Source of the DNA: an uncultured Eubacteriales bacterium
Lineage (GTDB): Bacteria > Bacillota > Clostridia > Oscillospirales > CAG-272
NCBI GenBank assembly: GCA_902491535.1
Contig: CABUHS010000009.1
Location: forward strand, 13,087-77,086
Length of the DNA: 64,000 bases
Reading direction: 5' to 3'
Below are positions 22,590 to 31,328 of this stretch, piece by piece (within the stretch, counting starts at the first letter, position 1; each line of letters opens with the position of its first letter). A program made the translations under genes and the position numbers. The notes under the pieces are model-generated. The model was not told where the DNA came from and did not search any database. It saw only the letters and a list, made by a program, of their open reading frames with translations.

Positions 22590-24716
22590 ATGCAAATAGT
22601 ACGCGATCTGATCGAGCGTTATCTGCCCGGTCACTCTGACGATTTTGTAATCGAAACAATACCCGCCGACGGCGGACGCGACACCTATGAGCTTGACAGC
22701 CGTGACGGAAAGATCGTTCTGCGCGGAAACAACGCAGGCTCTGTTGCGGCAGCGCTCGGCTGGTATATCAAATATACGATGAAAGCAAACATCTCATGGT
22801 GCGGAAAGAGGATTCCCGTATTCGAGAGCGGAAAGCTTCCGATGCCCGAGTCATACCGACGCGTTATCGAGCAGGAATTCCGTGTTTACATGAACTACTG
22901 CACGCATTCCTACAGTGCCGCTTGGTGGAACTGGGACCGCTGGGAATATGAGATCGACATGATGGCGCTGAACGGTATCAATATGCCTCTTGCTATCACG
23001 GGAACAGAGTCTGTATGGTATCATACGCTGCTTGATCTCGGCTTTACAGATGCTGAAGCGCGTGATTTTCTTGCCGGCCCGGCATTTCTCGCATGGCAGC
23101 TGATGACCAACCTTGAGCATCACGGCGGTCCGATGCCGATGAGTTGGATCGAAGAACATGAGGCGCTCGGAAAGAAGATACTTGAGCGTGAGCTTGCTTT
23201 CGGTATGAAGCCTATACAGCAGGGATATTCGGGATTTGTTCCTAACCTTATGAAAGAGAAGTTCCCGGAGGGTAAGTTCCTTGTAAAGAAAACATGGAAT
23301 AATATCGGAGTTACTACCGAAATAGATCCTCTTGATCCTCTCTTCAAGAAGATCGGAACAACATTTATGAAGAATCAGCAGAAGATCTTCGGCACTTACG
23401 GATTTTATGCCTGCGATCCGTTCCATGAGGGCGAACCGCCTGTTGAGGGCGTTCAGTATCTGAACGACGTCGGAAGAACTATCTCTGAGCTTTATGAGTC
23501 TTTTGACAAAAATTATACATGGGTAATGCAGGCGTGGTCTATCCGCAAGGATATTGTTATGGCAGTTCCGAAAGAACATTTGCTTATCCTTGACCTTGAC
23601 TGTCAGTTCCCCGTAGCTCATGACGGATACTGGGGTTATAAATATGTTGTCGGCCGTCTGCATAACTTCGGCGCACGTATGAGCAGTCTCCACGGTGATA
23701 TGCATCTTGCTGCCGAGGGCGGATTTAATAAAGCAAAGCAGTATGCTCCTGCGGCTTGCGGAACCGGACTCTTTATGGAGGGAATCGGACAGAATCCTGC
23801 TTTCTATGATCTCAGTCTTGAAATGCTTACACGTTCTGATTCGGTAGATCTTGATGAGTGGACAAAGGGATATATCGAACGCCGCTACGGTGTGACCGGA
23901 AAGGATGCAGAGCCTGCGGTAAAGGCTTGGAAGCTTCTTACAGATCATATCTACGTTCCCGGTACAGACTATACAGAGCGCGGCACGGTTCTTTGCACCC
24001 GTCCCTGCCTCCGTCTCCGCGGTACAGGCCCCTGTGACAGCTTTGAGATCCATTATGACAATGCGATACTTATGGATATCATAAATCTGCTCCGCAGTGT
24101 TCCGTCCGAAACAGAGGGATATCTGTATGACATGAACGATTTCTGCCGCCAGCTTCTTTCAAACTACGCGCAGAAGCTTTATGCGAAGGTATCCGGCTCA
24201 TATATTGATAAAAAGTTTGACGATTTCAGAAAATATGCGTCACAGTTTATTACACTTCTTGATGATATAGACACTATGCTCGCTGTCCGTCCTGAATGGA
24301 CGCTTCAGAAGTGGATCGCAGACGCACGCGCGCTCGGAACTACACCTGAGGAAAAGGATCTGTATGAGTATAACGCGCGTATGCAGATCACGGTCTGGGG
24401 TAATGAGGAAAACAGTCTGCTGTTCGACTATGCATGGAAAGAATGGTCAGGACTTATCGGAAGCTATCATAAGCCGCGCTGGCAGAAATTCTTTGATATG
24501 CTCGATGAAAAAGCAAAGGAAGGCTTTGATTATCCTGCTTATGAGGATACTCTGCACGTATTCGAGAACCGTATCGTATGGCATGCGGACGAGTTCTATA
24601 CGAAGCTCGGCGATTGGGAAGCAGCATGGCTTCACGATACGACACCGATCGAGCTTCCCGACGTCTCTCCCGATTTTGTCTTTGAGATGATAGATAAATA
24701 TAAAGCTGAAATTTAA
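22590..24716 (+). CDS. Alpha-N-acetylglucosaminidase, glycoside hydrolase family 89
   Basis: Predicted to release alpha-linked N-acetylglucosamine, as from mucin O-glycan caps or heparan-type chains. The 708-residue protein shows the NAGLU order: an N-terminal small domain ending in GWYIKYTMKANISWCGKR, then MNYCTHSYSAAWWNWDRWEYEIDMMALNGINMPLAITG cut into the family blocks, the first catalytic glutamate in DPFHEGEPP (Glu280) and the second in GTGLFMEGIGQNPAFYDL (Glu397), then a helical C-terminal domain. Both expected acids are present. There is no signal peptide, so the enzyme is probably cytoplasmic and acts on imported oligosaccharides. AAAGGGAG precedes ATG 22590. It has its own promoter and no sugar transporter next to it. 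Confidence 0.9.
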   Translation: MQIVRDLIERYLPGHSDDFVIETIPADGGRDTYELDSRDGKIVLRGNNAGSVAAALGWYIKYTMKANISWCGKRIPVFESGKLPMPESYRRVIEQEFRVYMNYCTHSYSAAWWNWDRWEYEIDMMALNGINMPLAITGTESVWYHTLLDLGFTDAEARDFLAGPAFLAWQLMTNLEHHGGPMPMSWIEEHEALGKKILERELAFGMKPIQQGYSGFVPNLMKEKFPEGKFLVKKTWNNIGVTTEIDPLDPLFKKIGTTFMKNQQKIFGTYGFYACDPFHEGEPPVEGVQYLNDVGRTISELYESFDKNYTWVMQAWSIRKDIVMAVPKEHLLILDLDCQFPVAHDGYWGYKYVVGRLHNFGARMSSLHGDMHLAAEGGFNKAKQYAPAACGTGLFMEGIGQNPAFYDLSLEMLTRSDSVDLDEWTKGYIERRYGVTGKDAEPAVKAWKLLTDHIYVPGTDYTERGTVLCTRPCLRLRGTGPCDSFEIHYDNAILMDIINLLRSVPSETEGYLYDMNDFCRQLLSNYAQKLYAKVSGSYIDKKFDDFRKYASQFITLLDDIDTMLAVRPEWTLQKWIADARALGTTPEEKDLYEYNARMQITVWGNEENSLLFDYAWKEWSGLIGSYHKPRWQKFFDMLDEKAKEGFDYPAYEDTLHVFENRIVWHADEFYTKLGDWEAAWLHDTTPIELPDVSPDFVFEMIDKYKAEI

Positions 24717-24739
24717 ATTATAATTTTTCCGAAAAACTA

Positions 24740-24768
24740 TTGACAAATCGGAAAAAATATGGTATTCT
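24740..24768 (+). promoter_or_regulatory. Vegetative promoter of tRNA-Lys
   Basis: TTGACA (24740-24745), 17 bases, TATTCT (24763-24768). A GTGAGG/CCTCAC hairpin lies between it and the tRNA. Confidence 0.75.
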
Positions 24769-24807
24769 ATTGGAGTCAGTGAGGAAAAACCTCCTCACCG
24801 ACTTTAT

Positions 24808-24883
24808 GCCCCATTAGCTCAGAAGGTAGAGCACTTGACTTTTAATCAAGGTGTCCGGAGTTCGACTCTCCGATGGAGCACCA
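24808..24883 (+). tRNA. tRNA-Lys (anticodon TTT)
   Basis: A 76-base cloverleaf with CCA encoded. Acceptor arms GCCCCAT and ATGGAGC, D stem GCTC/GAGC, anticodon stem CTTGA/TCAAG with loop CTTTTAA, T stem CGGAG/CTCCG with loop TTCGACT. All stems pair except one C-A opposition at positions 3 and 70 of the acceptor stem. Lys identity is given by the TTT anticodon. A terminator follows directly. Confidence 0.95.
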
Positions 24884-24884
24884 G

Positions 24885-24913
24885 AAAAAGCACTTCGAAA
24901 GAAGTGCTTTTTT
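24885..24913 (+). terminator. Terminator of tRNA-Lys
   Basis: GCACTTC-GAAA-GAAGTGC with flanking A and T runs; a GNRA-type loop and six T. Confidence 0.9.
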
Positions 24914-25073
24914 CAATGAAGCAGATCTATGATGCGATTTGCGAATTATCTGATGCTATGCGATGCACTGCGGCGTATCAGGAATTTATATTTTATCGGG
25001 CCGGGCTTAAAAATGTGAAACTCAGAACTTTCATCTGAAATCGTCAATGTATCTTTTTCATAACTCTCACGCA

Positions 25074-25102
25074 GACCGAAGTGCTTTATTTCGGTCTTTT
25101 TT
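25074..25102 (+). terminator. Second terminator downstream of tRNA-Lys
   Basis: GACCGAA (25074-25080) pairs with TTCGGTC (25090-25096), followed by six T. No gene between 24914 and 25073 is convincing, so it may end a small RNA or the remains of a gene. Confidence 0.6.
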
Positions 25103-25239
25103 GTTTTTGCGACTATACATTTTTCAAAACTGACACAAATAAGACATACCTCAATCACATAATCATCACACAAATGCTTTAAAATATAAAAGTAATTTGT
25201 GTATAAGTGTATTATTTGGTAATTATGGAACAATAACCT

Positions 25240-25371
25240 CACGGCGTTTGCAAAAGTCTTGCCAAACAAGCCTTTTGACGCCTGAGAGAACATTGAATCA
25301 TCAATTTGAGCTGTCGCTCTGCGGCTTTGCCGCTCATTGTGCCTGAGGCACAATGAAATTGTGGTATAATA
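25240..25371. repeat. Structured intergenic element ending in a promoter
   Basis: Contains GCGGC-TTT-GCCGC and a perfect 9-bp hairpin CATTGTGCC-TGA-GGCACAATG (25335-25355), then an extended -10 box TGGTATAAT (25362-25370). On the minus strand it stays open in two frames and translates to a Gln-Ser-Arg-Arg-Ala-Thr-Ala-Gln type peptide that I recall from spurious ORFs in gut Firmicutes genomes; that recollection could not be checked. The stretch 25103-25239 is AT-rich and shows nothing else. Confidence 0.45.
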
Positions 25372-25435
25372 TGTCCGGATTTACCTTGATATCGGCAAAT
25401 AACAACTTTCAAAGGAAAGGAAATGGTCATAAGTT

Positions 25436-26599
25436 ATGATTGAAGTCAAACACCTGACAAAGAAATACACCTCCGGTGTTGCCGTAAACGACCTGAGCTT
25501 TACTGTTGAGCCCGGAAGAATATACGGCTTTCTCGGCCCGAACGGCGCCGGTAAAAGTACGACTATGAACATTATTACAGGATGTCTTGCTGCGACAGAA
25601 GGTACTGTAACCGTAAATGGTTACGATATCTTTGAGGAACCGCACGAGGCAAAGCGCTTTATCGGGTATCTTCCTGAGCAGCCTCCGGTATATCCTGACA
25701 GTACGCCGCAGGAATATCTTATGTTCGTAGGACGGGCAAAAGGACTTCGCGGGGCCGAGCTTCGCGAGCAGGTTGAATCGGTTATGGAGGATACATGTAT
25801 CGGAGCGGTCAGAGACCGACTGATAAAAAATCTTTCCAAGGGATATAAGCAGCGTGTCGGAATAGCGCAGGCTATGCTCGGAAATCCGGAGATCATCATT
25901 CTTGACGAACCTACAGTCGGACTCGATCCAAAACAGATAATCTATATACGCTCGCTTATAAAGAAGCTCGGAGAAAAGCACACGGTCATTCTTTCAAGCC
26001 ATATCCTTTCGGAGATCTCAGCGGTCTGCGATTATGTAATGATAATATCGCACGGCCAGCTTGTGGCGAGCGATACGCTGGAAAATCTCTCGTCGTCGCT
26101 TGAAAACGGAAATATCACTGAGATGACGGTGCGCGCTGAGAAATCACAGGTTGAAGCCTTGCTTTCCGGTATAGACGGAATTGAGGAATATGATATATCG
26201 GACGGCGTAAGAGAGGGTACTCTTGAGATCCGGATTACTGCAGATCCCGAAAAAAATATAGGCGATGGGCTGTTTCTTGCTTTTGCGGATGCGCGTATAC
26301 CCGTTTATAAGCTTGAGCCTAAGACAATGACGCTCGAAGATATGTTCCTTAAGCTGACTGCTGATCAGGATCCGGTTTTTGATGAGTCGGAATACGATAA
26401 CGGTGAAATTGATGAAGCTGACGGTGATGACAGCGGAGCGTCAGCAGAAGAAACGGACGCGGATGATTCGGAAGCTGATGATACAGATATCACAGATAAT
26501 TCCGATGAAGATAAGCAGGATTCCGGTGAACCCGCAGACGGCGACGATTCAGGCGGCGGTTCTGACGACGGTGACGGATATACACCGATGTTCAGCTGA
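25436..26599 (+). CDS. ABC transporter ATP-binding protein (GldA-like) with acidic tail
   Basis: ATPase subunit of an export-type ABC system. Walker A is GPNGAGKST near residue 39, the Q-loop GYLPEQPPVY, the signature LSKGYKQRVGIAQAM, Walker B IIILDEPTVGLDP and the H-loop HTVILSSHIL. A DUF4162-like C-terminal region (VRAEKSQVEALLSGI) ends near residue 310. The last 75 residues are almost pure Asp/Glu/Ser/Gly, an unusual extension for the family. AAAGGAAAGGAAATGG lies upstream. With the permease and GldG-like protein it forms a set like that linked to gliding in Bacteroidetes, but in clostridia the substrate is unknown. Confidence 0.9.
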   Translation: MIEVKHLTKKYTSGVAVNDLSFTVEPGRIYGFLGPNGAGKSTTMNIITGCLAATEGTVTVNGYDIFEEPHEAKRFIGYLPEQPPVYPDSTPQEYLMFVGRAKGLRGAELREQVESVMEDTCIGAVRDRLIKNLSKGYKQRVGIAQAMLGNPEIIILDEPTVGLDPKQIIYIRSLIKKLGEKHTVILSSHILSEISAVCDYVMIISHGQLVASDTLENLSSSLENGNITEMTVRAEKSQVEALLSGIDGIEEYDISDGVREGTLEIRITADPEKNIGDGLFLAFADARIPVYKLEPKTMTLEDMFLKLTADQDPVFDESEYDNGEIDEADGDDSGASAEETDADDSEADDTDITDNSDEDKQDSGEPADGDDSGGGSDDGDGYTPMFS

Positions 26600-26634
26600 C
26601 AAAACTATTCTGAGAGAAAAGAAAGGAAAAAGTC

Positions 26635-27498
26635 ATGACCTCGATATACAGGAAAGAGCTTCGCTCTTATTTCACGACCATGACCGGAGTGATAGTAGCC
26701 GCTTTTCTGCTGTTCATTTGCGGTATATATACGGTCGTATATAATTTCGGAGGCGGATATCCGAATTTTGAATATGCGCTGAGAGCTATTTACTTTGTGT
26801 TTCTTATACTTGTACCGATACTTACAATGCGTTCGTTTGCCGAAGAAAGAAGTTCAAGAACTGACCAGCTTCTTTACTCGCTTCCCATGTCGCTGCGCAG
26901 CATCGTTATCGGTAAATATCTTGCGATGGTAACTGTCATAGCGCTTCCCGTGCTGCTTATGGCGTTTATTCCGCCGATCCTCTCGATCTACGGAAGTGTA
27001 AACTTTGCCAGTGCATATGCAACACTTTTTGCGTTCTTCCTTATGGGATGCGCGCTCATAGCGATCGGAATGTTTTTCTCGTCTCTCACCGAGAGTCAGA
27101 TAATCTCGGCAGTTATCACATTCGGTGCGCTTCTTATATGTGATCTCGCCGATGGCATATCATCGCTGATACCCACAACCCCGATTGCCTCATTTATCTG
27201 TCTTACAACATTTCTTATCATACTTGCATTTGTATTATATAACGCTACTAAGAACGGTACGGTCGCCGGCATTGCGTTTATAGTATTGGAAGCTGCGCTT
27301 CTGATCCTTTATCTCGTTAACAGCAGTGTGTTCGAGGGACTGGTGCCGGATATCATTTCACGTTTTGCCGTCTTTGATTCGCTTTCGTCTTTTTCCGGCG
27401 GAAGATTTGATGTGACGGTAATAGTTTATTATCTCTCCATTGCTGTAGCTTTTGTGTTTTTTACAGAAAAGAGCATGGAGCATCGCCGTAATGCGTAA
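26635..27498 (+). CDS. ABC transporter permease (GldF-like)
   Basis: Integral membrane protein of 287 residues with six predicted helices, permease of the system encoded by the gene before it. It begins MTSIYRKELRSYFTTMTG, typical for ABC-2 type permeases, and has LTMRSFAEERSSRTDQLLYSLP, the cytoplasmic coupling segment conserved in the NosY/GldF group. AGAAAGGAAAAAG precedes the ATG; the gap to the ATPase gene is 35 bases and to the next gene 18, so one operon. Confidence 0.9.
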   Translation: MTSIYRKELRSYFTTMTGVIVAAFLLFICGIYTVVYNFGGGYPNFEYALRAIYFVFLILVPILTMRSFAEERSSRTDQLLYSLPMSLRSIVIGKYLAMVTVIALPVLLMAFIPPILSIYGSVNFASAYATLFAFFLMGCALIAIGMFFSSLTESQIISAVITFGALLICDLADGISSLIPTTPIASFICLTTFLIILAFVLYNATKNGTVAGIAFIVLEAALLILYLVNSSVFEGLVPDIISRFAVFDSLSSFSGGRFDVTVIVYYLSIAVAFVFFTEKSMEHRRNA

Positions 27499-27516
27499 CG
27501 GAAGGGGGAAATAAGA

Positions 27517-28971
27517 ATGTCAGATAAGCTTTTTAAGAAAACTGATGGCAGCCGCAGACGCACGCGTTTCGGGGGATATTCCATTATTGTCGCGCTTGTT
27601 GTAGCCGCTATTTTAATTGTAATAAATCTTATTGTTGCAGCGCTTCCGGCTACGGTAACGAAGCTTGATCTCAGTGAGAAGCAGCTCTATACTATCTCCG
27701 AGGAAACAGAGAAAATTGTAAGTGCTGTTGACTGTGATATTACGGTCTATGTTCTGGACGGAACTAAGCAGGACGATTATGCGGACGGAACGCTTGATCT
27801 TCTCGGACGTTATACAGCGGCAAACAGCCGTATCAAGGTAAAGCATGTAGATCCCGTTGCAAATCCGACTTTTTACACTGCATATACCGATACCGCGCCG
27901 AGTCAGTACAGCCTGATAGTTGTATCTGAGAAGCGCTCGCGCGTTGTTGATTTCAGCGAAATAGTTGTCTCCGATCAGTCGTTTGATTATTCAACTTTTT
28001 CATACAATACCACATACTCATACGCAGGAGAATCTGCGATAACAAGCGCTATTGAATATGTATCGGGAGACGATCTTCCGATCATATATAATCTTGACGG
28101 AAACGGTGAACCGGAACTTCAGGCGACAACGACAGATGCAATATCTACTGACAATATGGAGCTTCGTTCGCTCAACCTGCTCTCATCGGAAAGCGGTGTT
28201 CCCGAGGATGCATCGCTTGTAATGATCTATGCGCCGGCGAATGATCTTTCGGAAGTTGAGATCGGATATCTTGAGGCGTATATGTCACGTGGCGGCAATG
28301 TTCTTATGATGACATATTTTAACGATAAAAATCCTAATTTAACTGCATTTGCGGAGAAATACGGTTTGATCGGGGAAAGCGGACTGCTCTGTGAGGGAGA
28401 TTCACAGCGTTATTACCAGAATGCGCCGTACAATCTGCTTCCGCCGATCGCAAACAGCAGTGTTTCCTCTCTTATGGGAAATACGAATGTCAATATCCTG
28501 CTTCCTCAGTCGCACGGAATTTTAAAATCGGAAAATCTTCCTGATAATATCAGCATAGAAACGCTTTTAGCAACCACAGAGAGCGCATACGTTAAAAAGG
28601 AGCTTCCTGACTCGGATAGCGCGGACAGCTCGGCATTTGAACGCGCAGACAGTGATGTGTCCGGTAGCTTTATGCTCGGCGCAATTGCTTCCGATTCGGA
28701 GAGCGGGGCTCATCTCATCTGGTTCTCGTCCCCGTATATTTCGTTTGATCCTGTTCAGGGCACCGGAAATCTCGATTTCTTTATGGCAACGCTCGGTTCA
28801 GTATGCGATAAGAAGACTTCTGTTTCTATAGCGGCAAAAGAAATTTCGGTAGAGCCGTTGGTAGTACCGGCAGCCTCCGTAAACTTCTGGATGATATTTA
28901 CATGCATAATTATTCCTCTTGCAGTGCTTGCATGCGGCCTTGTCATCTGGATGCGCAGACGTAAGCGCTGA
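27517..28971 (+). CDS. GldG family protein (ABC-associated, DUF4350/PF09822-like)
   Basis: Protein of 484 residues with one membrane helix near each end (about 21-43 and 455-476) and a large extracytoplasmic domain between. It begins with the family pattern: a basic N-terminus, the helix, then LDLSEKQLYTISEETEKIV and ITVYVLDGTK, as in GldG-like auxiliary proteins. LVMIYAPANDLSEVEIGYLEAYMSRGGNVLMM is the second conserved block, resembling a glutamine-amidotransferase-like fold without catalytic Cys. It is thought to act with the permease, but its role is unproven. AAGGGGGAAATAAGA precedes the ATG. Confidence 0.85.
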   Translation: MSDKLFKKTDGSRRRTRFGGYSIIVALVVAAILIVINLIVAALPATVTKLDLSEKQLYTISEETEKIVSAVDCDITVYVLDGTKQDDYADGTLDLLGRYTAANSRIKVKHVDPVANPTFYTAYTDTAPSQYSLIVVSEKRSRVVDFSEIVVSDQSFDYSTFSYNTTYSYAGESAITSAIEYVSGDDLPIIYNLDGNGEPELQATTTDAISTDNMELRSLNLLSSESGVPEDASLVMIYAPANDLSEVEIGYLEAYMSRGGNVLMMTYFNDKNPNLTAFAEKYGLIGESGLLCEGDSQRYYQNAPYNLLPPIANSSVSSLMGNTNVNILLPQSHGILKSENLPDNISIETLLATTESAYVKKELPDSDSADSSAFERADSDVSGSFMLGAIASDSESGAHLIWFSSPYISFDPVQGTGNLDFFMATLGSVCDKKTSVSIAAKEISVEPLVVPAASVNFWMIFTCIIIPLAVLACGLVIWMRRRKR

Positions 28972-29017
28972 GCGGTTTTCCGAAAGGTGACATGGAAGAA
29001 AAGGAGATCTTAATATA

Positions 29018-30070
29018 ATGAATGAGATCAGAAATATGTCGCCGGAAGAAATTTCGGCTGCAGGAGAGCTTCGGAGAAAGAAAAAACGTGCAAAAAAACT
29101 TGCGGGGTTGATTTCACTTGCCGTTATTTTAGCGGTTCTCGCGGTTGTTTATGCCGTCGCCGCTCCGCTGCTTTCCGGGGAAAAAGATCAGGATCAGCTT
29201 CAGACGGAGACTATAGCCGTAGCGTCGCTGAAAAAAGAAGATATAACGGCTGTCAGTTATAAAAACGGAGAAACAGGAGATACGGTAGGACTTACGCTTG
29301 ACAGCGGCACATCGCGTTGGATATATGAGGCGGACAGTGACTATCCGGTCAAACAGACTGTTATTTCCGATATGATTACTGCCTTGACTTCGCTGAGTGC
29401 GGAGCGCGAGATAACAGAACCGAGTGAACTTTCGGAGTACGGCCTTGATAAGCCTTCGCTTGAGATCTCGGTCACATCATCGAACGGAGATATTACCGGA
29501 TTTACGGTAGGTTCTTATAACGACTATGCAAAATGTTATTATCTTACGGTGAGCGGAAGTGCATCTGTATTTACCGTTTCCGGAGATCTGACAGATAAAT
29601 TTGATTACACGCTTGACGAGCTTATAGAGCTTCAGACGCTTCCGTCGTCTGTCAAATTTGTCTCATATACGGTTACCTTACCTGACGGAGCCACAAACAC
29701 TTATAGTGATGAAGCGCTGCTTTCACAGCTTGAAGCGCTCAGCCTTATGGGATGGGAAAAGTATAAACCGACCGATGATGAAAAGGCCGCATTCGGACTT
29801 GACGGGGAAACTGCGGTCACAATAAAGGTGACATACAGTGAATCAAAGGCAGTTTCTGCCGAAAATTCATCGTCTCAGTCTGTTGATGTAACGTCTGACT
29901 ATACTCTCCGTGTAGGCGGAGCAGTCCCTCCGGCAGAGGGAGAGAGCGGAAGTACACAGCGCTACCTGTTTTACGGTGATTCCGAAATCGTTTATACCGC
30001 GGATTCGTCGATTCTGGGAACTCTTATATCAGGAGTTGCGCCTGCGGCGGATACGGATGCGGAACAATAA
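29018..30070 (+). CDS. DUF4340 domain protein, ABC-associated
   Basis: Protein of 350 residues: a charged cytoplasmic N-terminus rich in Lys/Arg (RRKKKRAKKLAG), one membrane helix (about 28-52) and an extracytoplasmic domain with repeated DUF4340 units (ITAVSYKNGETGDTVGLTL, EITEPSELSEYGLDKPSLEI, FTVGSYNDYAKCYYLTVSG). DUF4340 proteins regularly follow GldA-F-G genes and probably belong to the same complex. AAGGAGATC precedes the ATG. Last gene of the operon; a 12-bp hairpin follows. Confidence 0.85.
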   Translation: MNEIRNMSPEEISAAGELRRKKKRAKKLAGLISLAVILAVLAVVYAVAAPLLSGEKDQDQLQTETIAVASLKKEDITAVSYKNGETGDTVGLTLDSGTSRWIYEADSDYPVKQTVISDMITALTSLSAEREITEPSELSEYGLDKPSLEISVTSSNGDITGFTVGSYNDYAKCYYLTVSGSASVFTVSGDLTDKFDYTLDELIELQTLPSSVKFVSYTVTLPDGATNTYSDEALLSQLEALSLMGWEKYKPTDDEKAAFGLDGETAVTIKVTYSESKAVSAENSSSQSVDVTSDYTLRVGGAVPPAEGESGSTQRYLFYGDSEIVYTADSSILGTLISGVAPAADTDAEQ

Positions 30071-30386
30071 ATTATAGTCTTGAAGATCTATACTTTGTTA
30101 CTGTTGTTATATCTGCGGAAAAGCTGAAAAGAGAAATAAAATATTTAAATCAGGTCTGCGATTTTGCAGACCTGATTTCCTTGTAAAGTATGTTATTACA
30201 CACCGTATTTTTGGGGTATATTTAACTATACTGCCGGAATTTGTTCGGAATTTGCGTAAAGCACGTATTTAAGCCGTTTATACTCCAAAATTCATAAAAA
30301 ATTTATTATTATTTTATCGGCAGGCAAATATGTTATTATATAATCTATGCAATATAAATAACTGATATAAACAGCGGAGACGTGTT
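30071..30386. other. Gene-free stretch between transporter operon and DUF5685 gene
   Basis: Holds the hairpin at 30148-30177 and an AT-rich part. TATAAT at 30339-30344 is a possible -10 box for the DUF5685 gene, without a good -35 partner. No gene is supported. Confidence 0.5.
30148..30180 (+). terminator. Terminator of the ABC/DUF4340 operon
   Basis: AATCAGGTCTGC and GCAGACCTGATT pair perfectly over 12 bp around a six-base loop; the following T run is short (TTCCTTG). Confidence 0.7.
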
Positions 30387-31241
30387 TTGTTTGGCTATGT
30401 AAAATGTTTCCCGCCGGAGCTTCGGCTTAGGGAATATGAATATTACAGAGGTGTGTATTGCGGTCTGTGCAGGAGTATGGGACGCTGTACAGGCTGTTTT
30501 TCCCGTATGTCGCTCAGTTACGACGCCGTATTTCTCGCTCTCACGAGAATGGCTCTTACCGGAGAGGCGCCTCCTGTTAAAACGCGCAGATGTATAGTAC
30601 ATCCGCTGCGCAAAAGACCGTCATGCGACGGCTGTGTATCTCTTGACTACTCTGCATATGCGGGAGCGATACTTGTCTGGCATAAGCATTGTGACGATCG
30701 GCATGATACTCACGGCGTAAAGAAGTTTTTACTTGCGGCAGCAGAACCGTTTCTCGGCGCCGCGAGAAAACGCGCAAAACAATTATCTGAGCTTGACTGC
30801 ACAATTGATCATTATATGAAGCTCACACATGAGCTTGAACTTCGTGATAATGCTTCGGCAGAGGAGCTTGCCGACGTTTCGGGAAAAATGCTCAGCGAGA
30901 TTTTTGCTTTCGGGCTTTCAGGCGCAGAGGAGAGAATTGCGCGTCAGATTGGCTTTCATGTCGGCAGGTGGGTATATTTTATTGATGCGGTGGACGATTA
31001 CTGTAAAGATGAAAAAAACGGCGAATTCAACCCTTTTATGCGTACCGGGCTTCCCGATGAATCGGCAATACGGTCAGCGCTGACCGCGGAGCTTGCGGCA
31101 ACAGAGACGGCTGTGGATCTTTTGCCGGAAACATCTCCGGAAATATCTGAGCTGATACGTAATATACTGTATCTCGGGACCGAGCGCGTTACGGCTGAAG
31201 TGCTTGCTAAGCGTAATGAAAAAAGAAAACTGAAAGACTGA
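30387..31241 (+). CDS. DUF5685 family protein
   Basis: Cytoplasmic protein of 284 residues, function unknown. The N-terminus MFGYVKCFPPELRLREYEYY is the family signature, followed by Cys-rich YCGLCRSMGRCTGC, SYDAVFLALTRMAL and CIVHPL, CDGC and HKHCDDRHDTHG. The many Cys and His near the front suggest a metal or Fe-S site (inference). The C-terminal half is helical and has VGRWVYFIDAVDDYCKDEKNGEFNPF, a motif with paired acids. The start is TTG at 30387, which fits the family N-terminus exactly and lies behind GCGGAG; no ATG is available. It is followed 87 bases later by the J-domain protein. Confidence 0.75.
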   Translation: MFGYVKCFPPELRLREYEYYRGVYCGLCRSMGRCTGCFSRMSLSYDAVFLALTRMALTGEAPPVKTRRCIVHPLRKRPSCDGCVSLDYSAYAGAILVWHKHCDDRHDTHGVKKFLLAAAEPFLGAARKRAKQLSELDCTIDHYMKLTHELELRDNASAEELADVSGKMLSEIFAFGLSGAEERIARQIGFHVGRWVYFIDAVDDYCKDEKNGEFNPFMRTGLPDESAIRSALTAELAATETAVDLLPETSPEISELIRNILYLGTERVTAEVLAKRNEKRKLKD

Positions 31242-31328
31242 AAAAGGAATAACGTACTCCGGTTTTAATTATGCAGAAAGAATTCCGCAGCAAAGCTGCG
31301 ATAATTATTGATAAGGAATAAAAATAAT

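Noticed and set aside
24916..25038. 40-codon plus-strand frame directly after the tRNA-Lys terminator
   Set aside because: No binding site, the start lies in the terminator tail, and no family resemblance; kept only as a possible gene remnant.
24946..25353. Minus-strand 135-codon reading frame after tRNA-Lys
   Set aside because: It runs through a terminator and the structured repeat element, has no ribosome binding site, and resembles spurious repeat-encoded frames.
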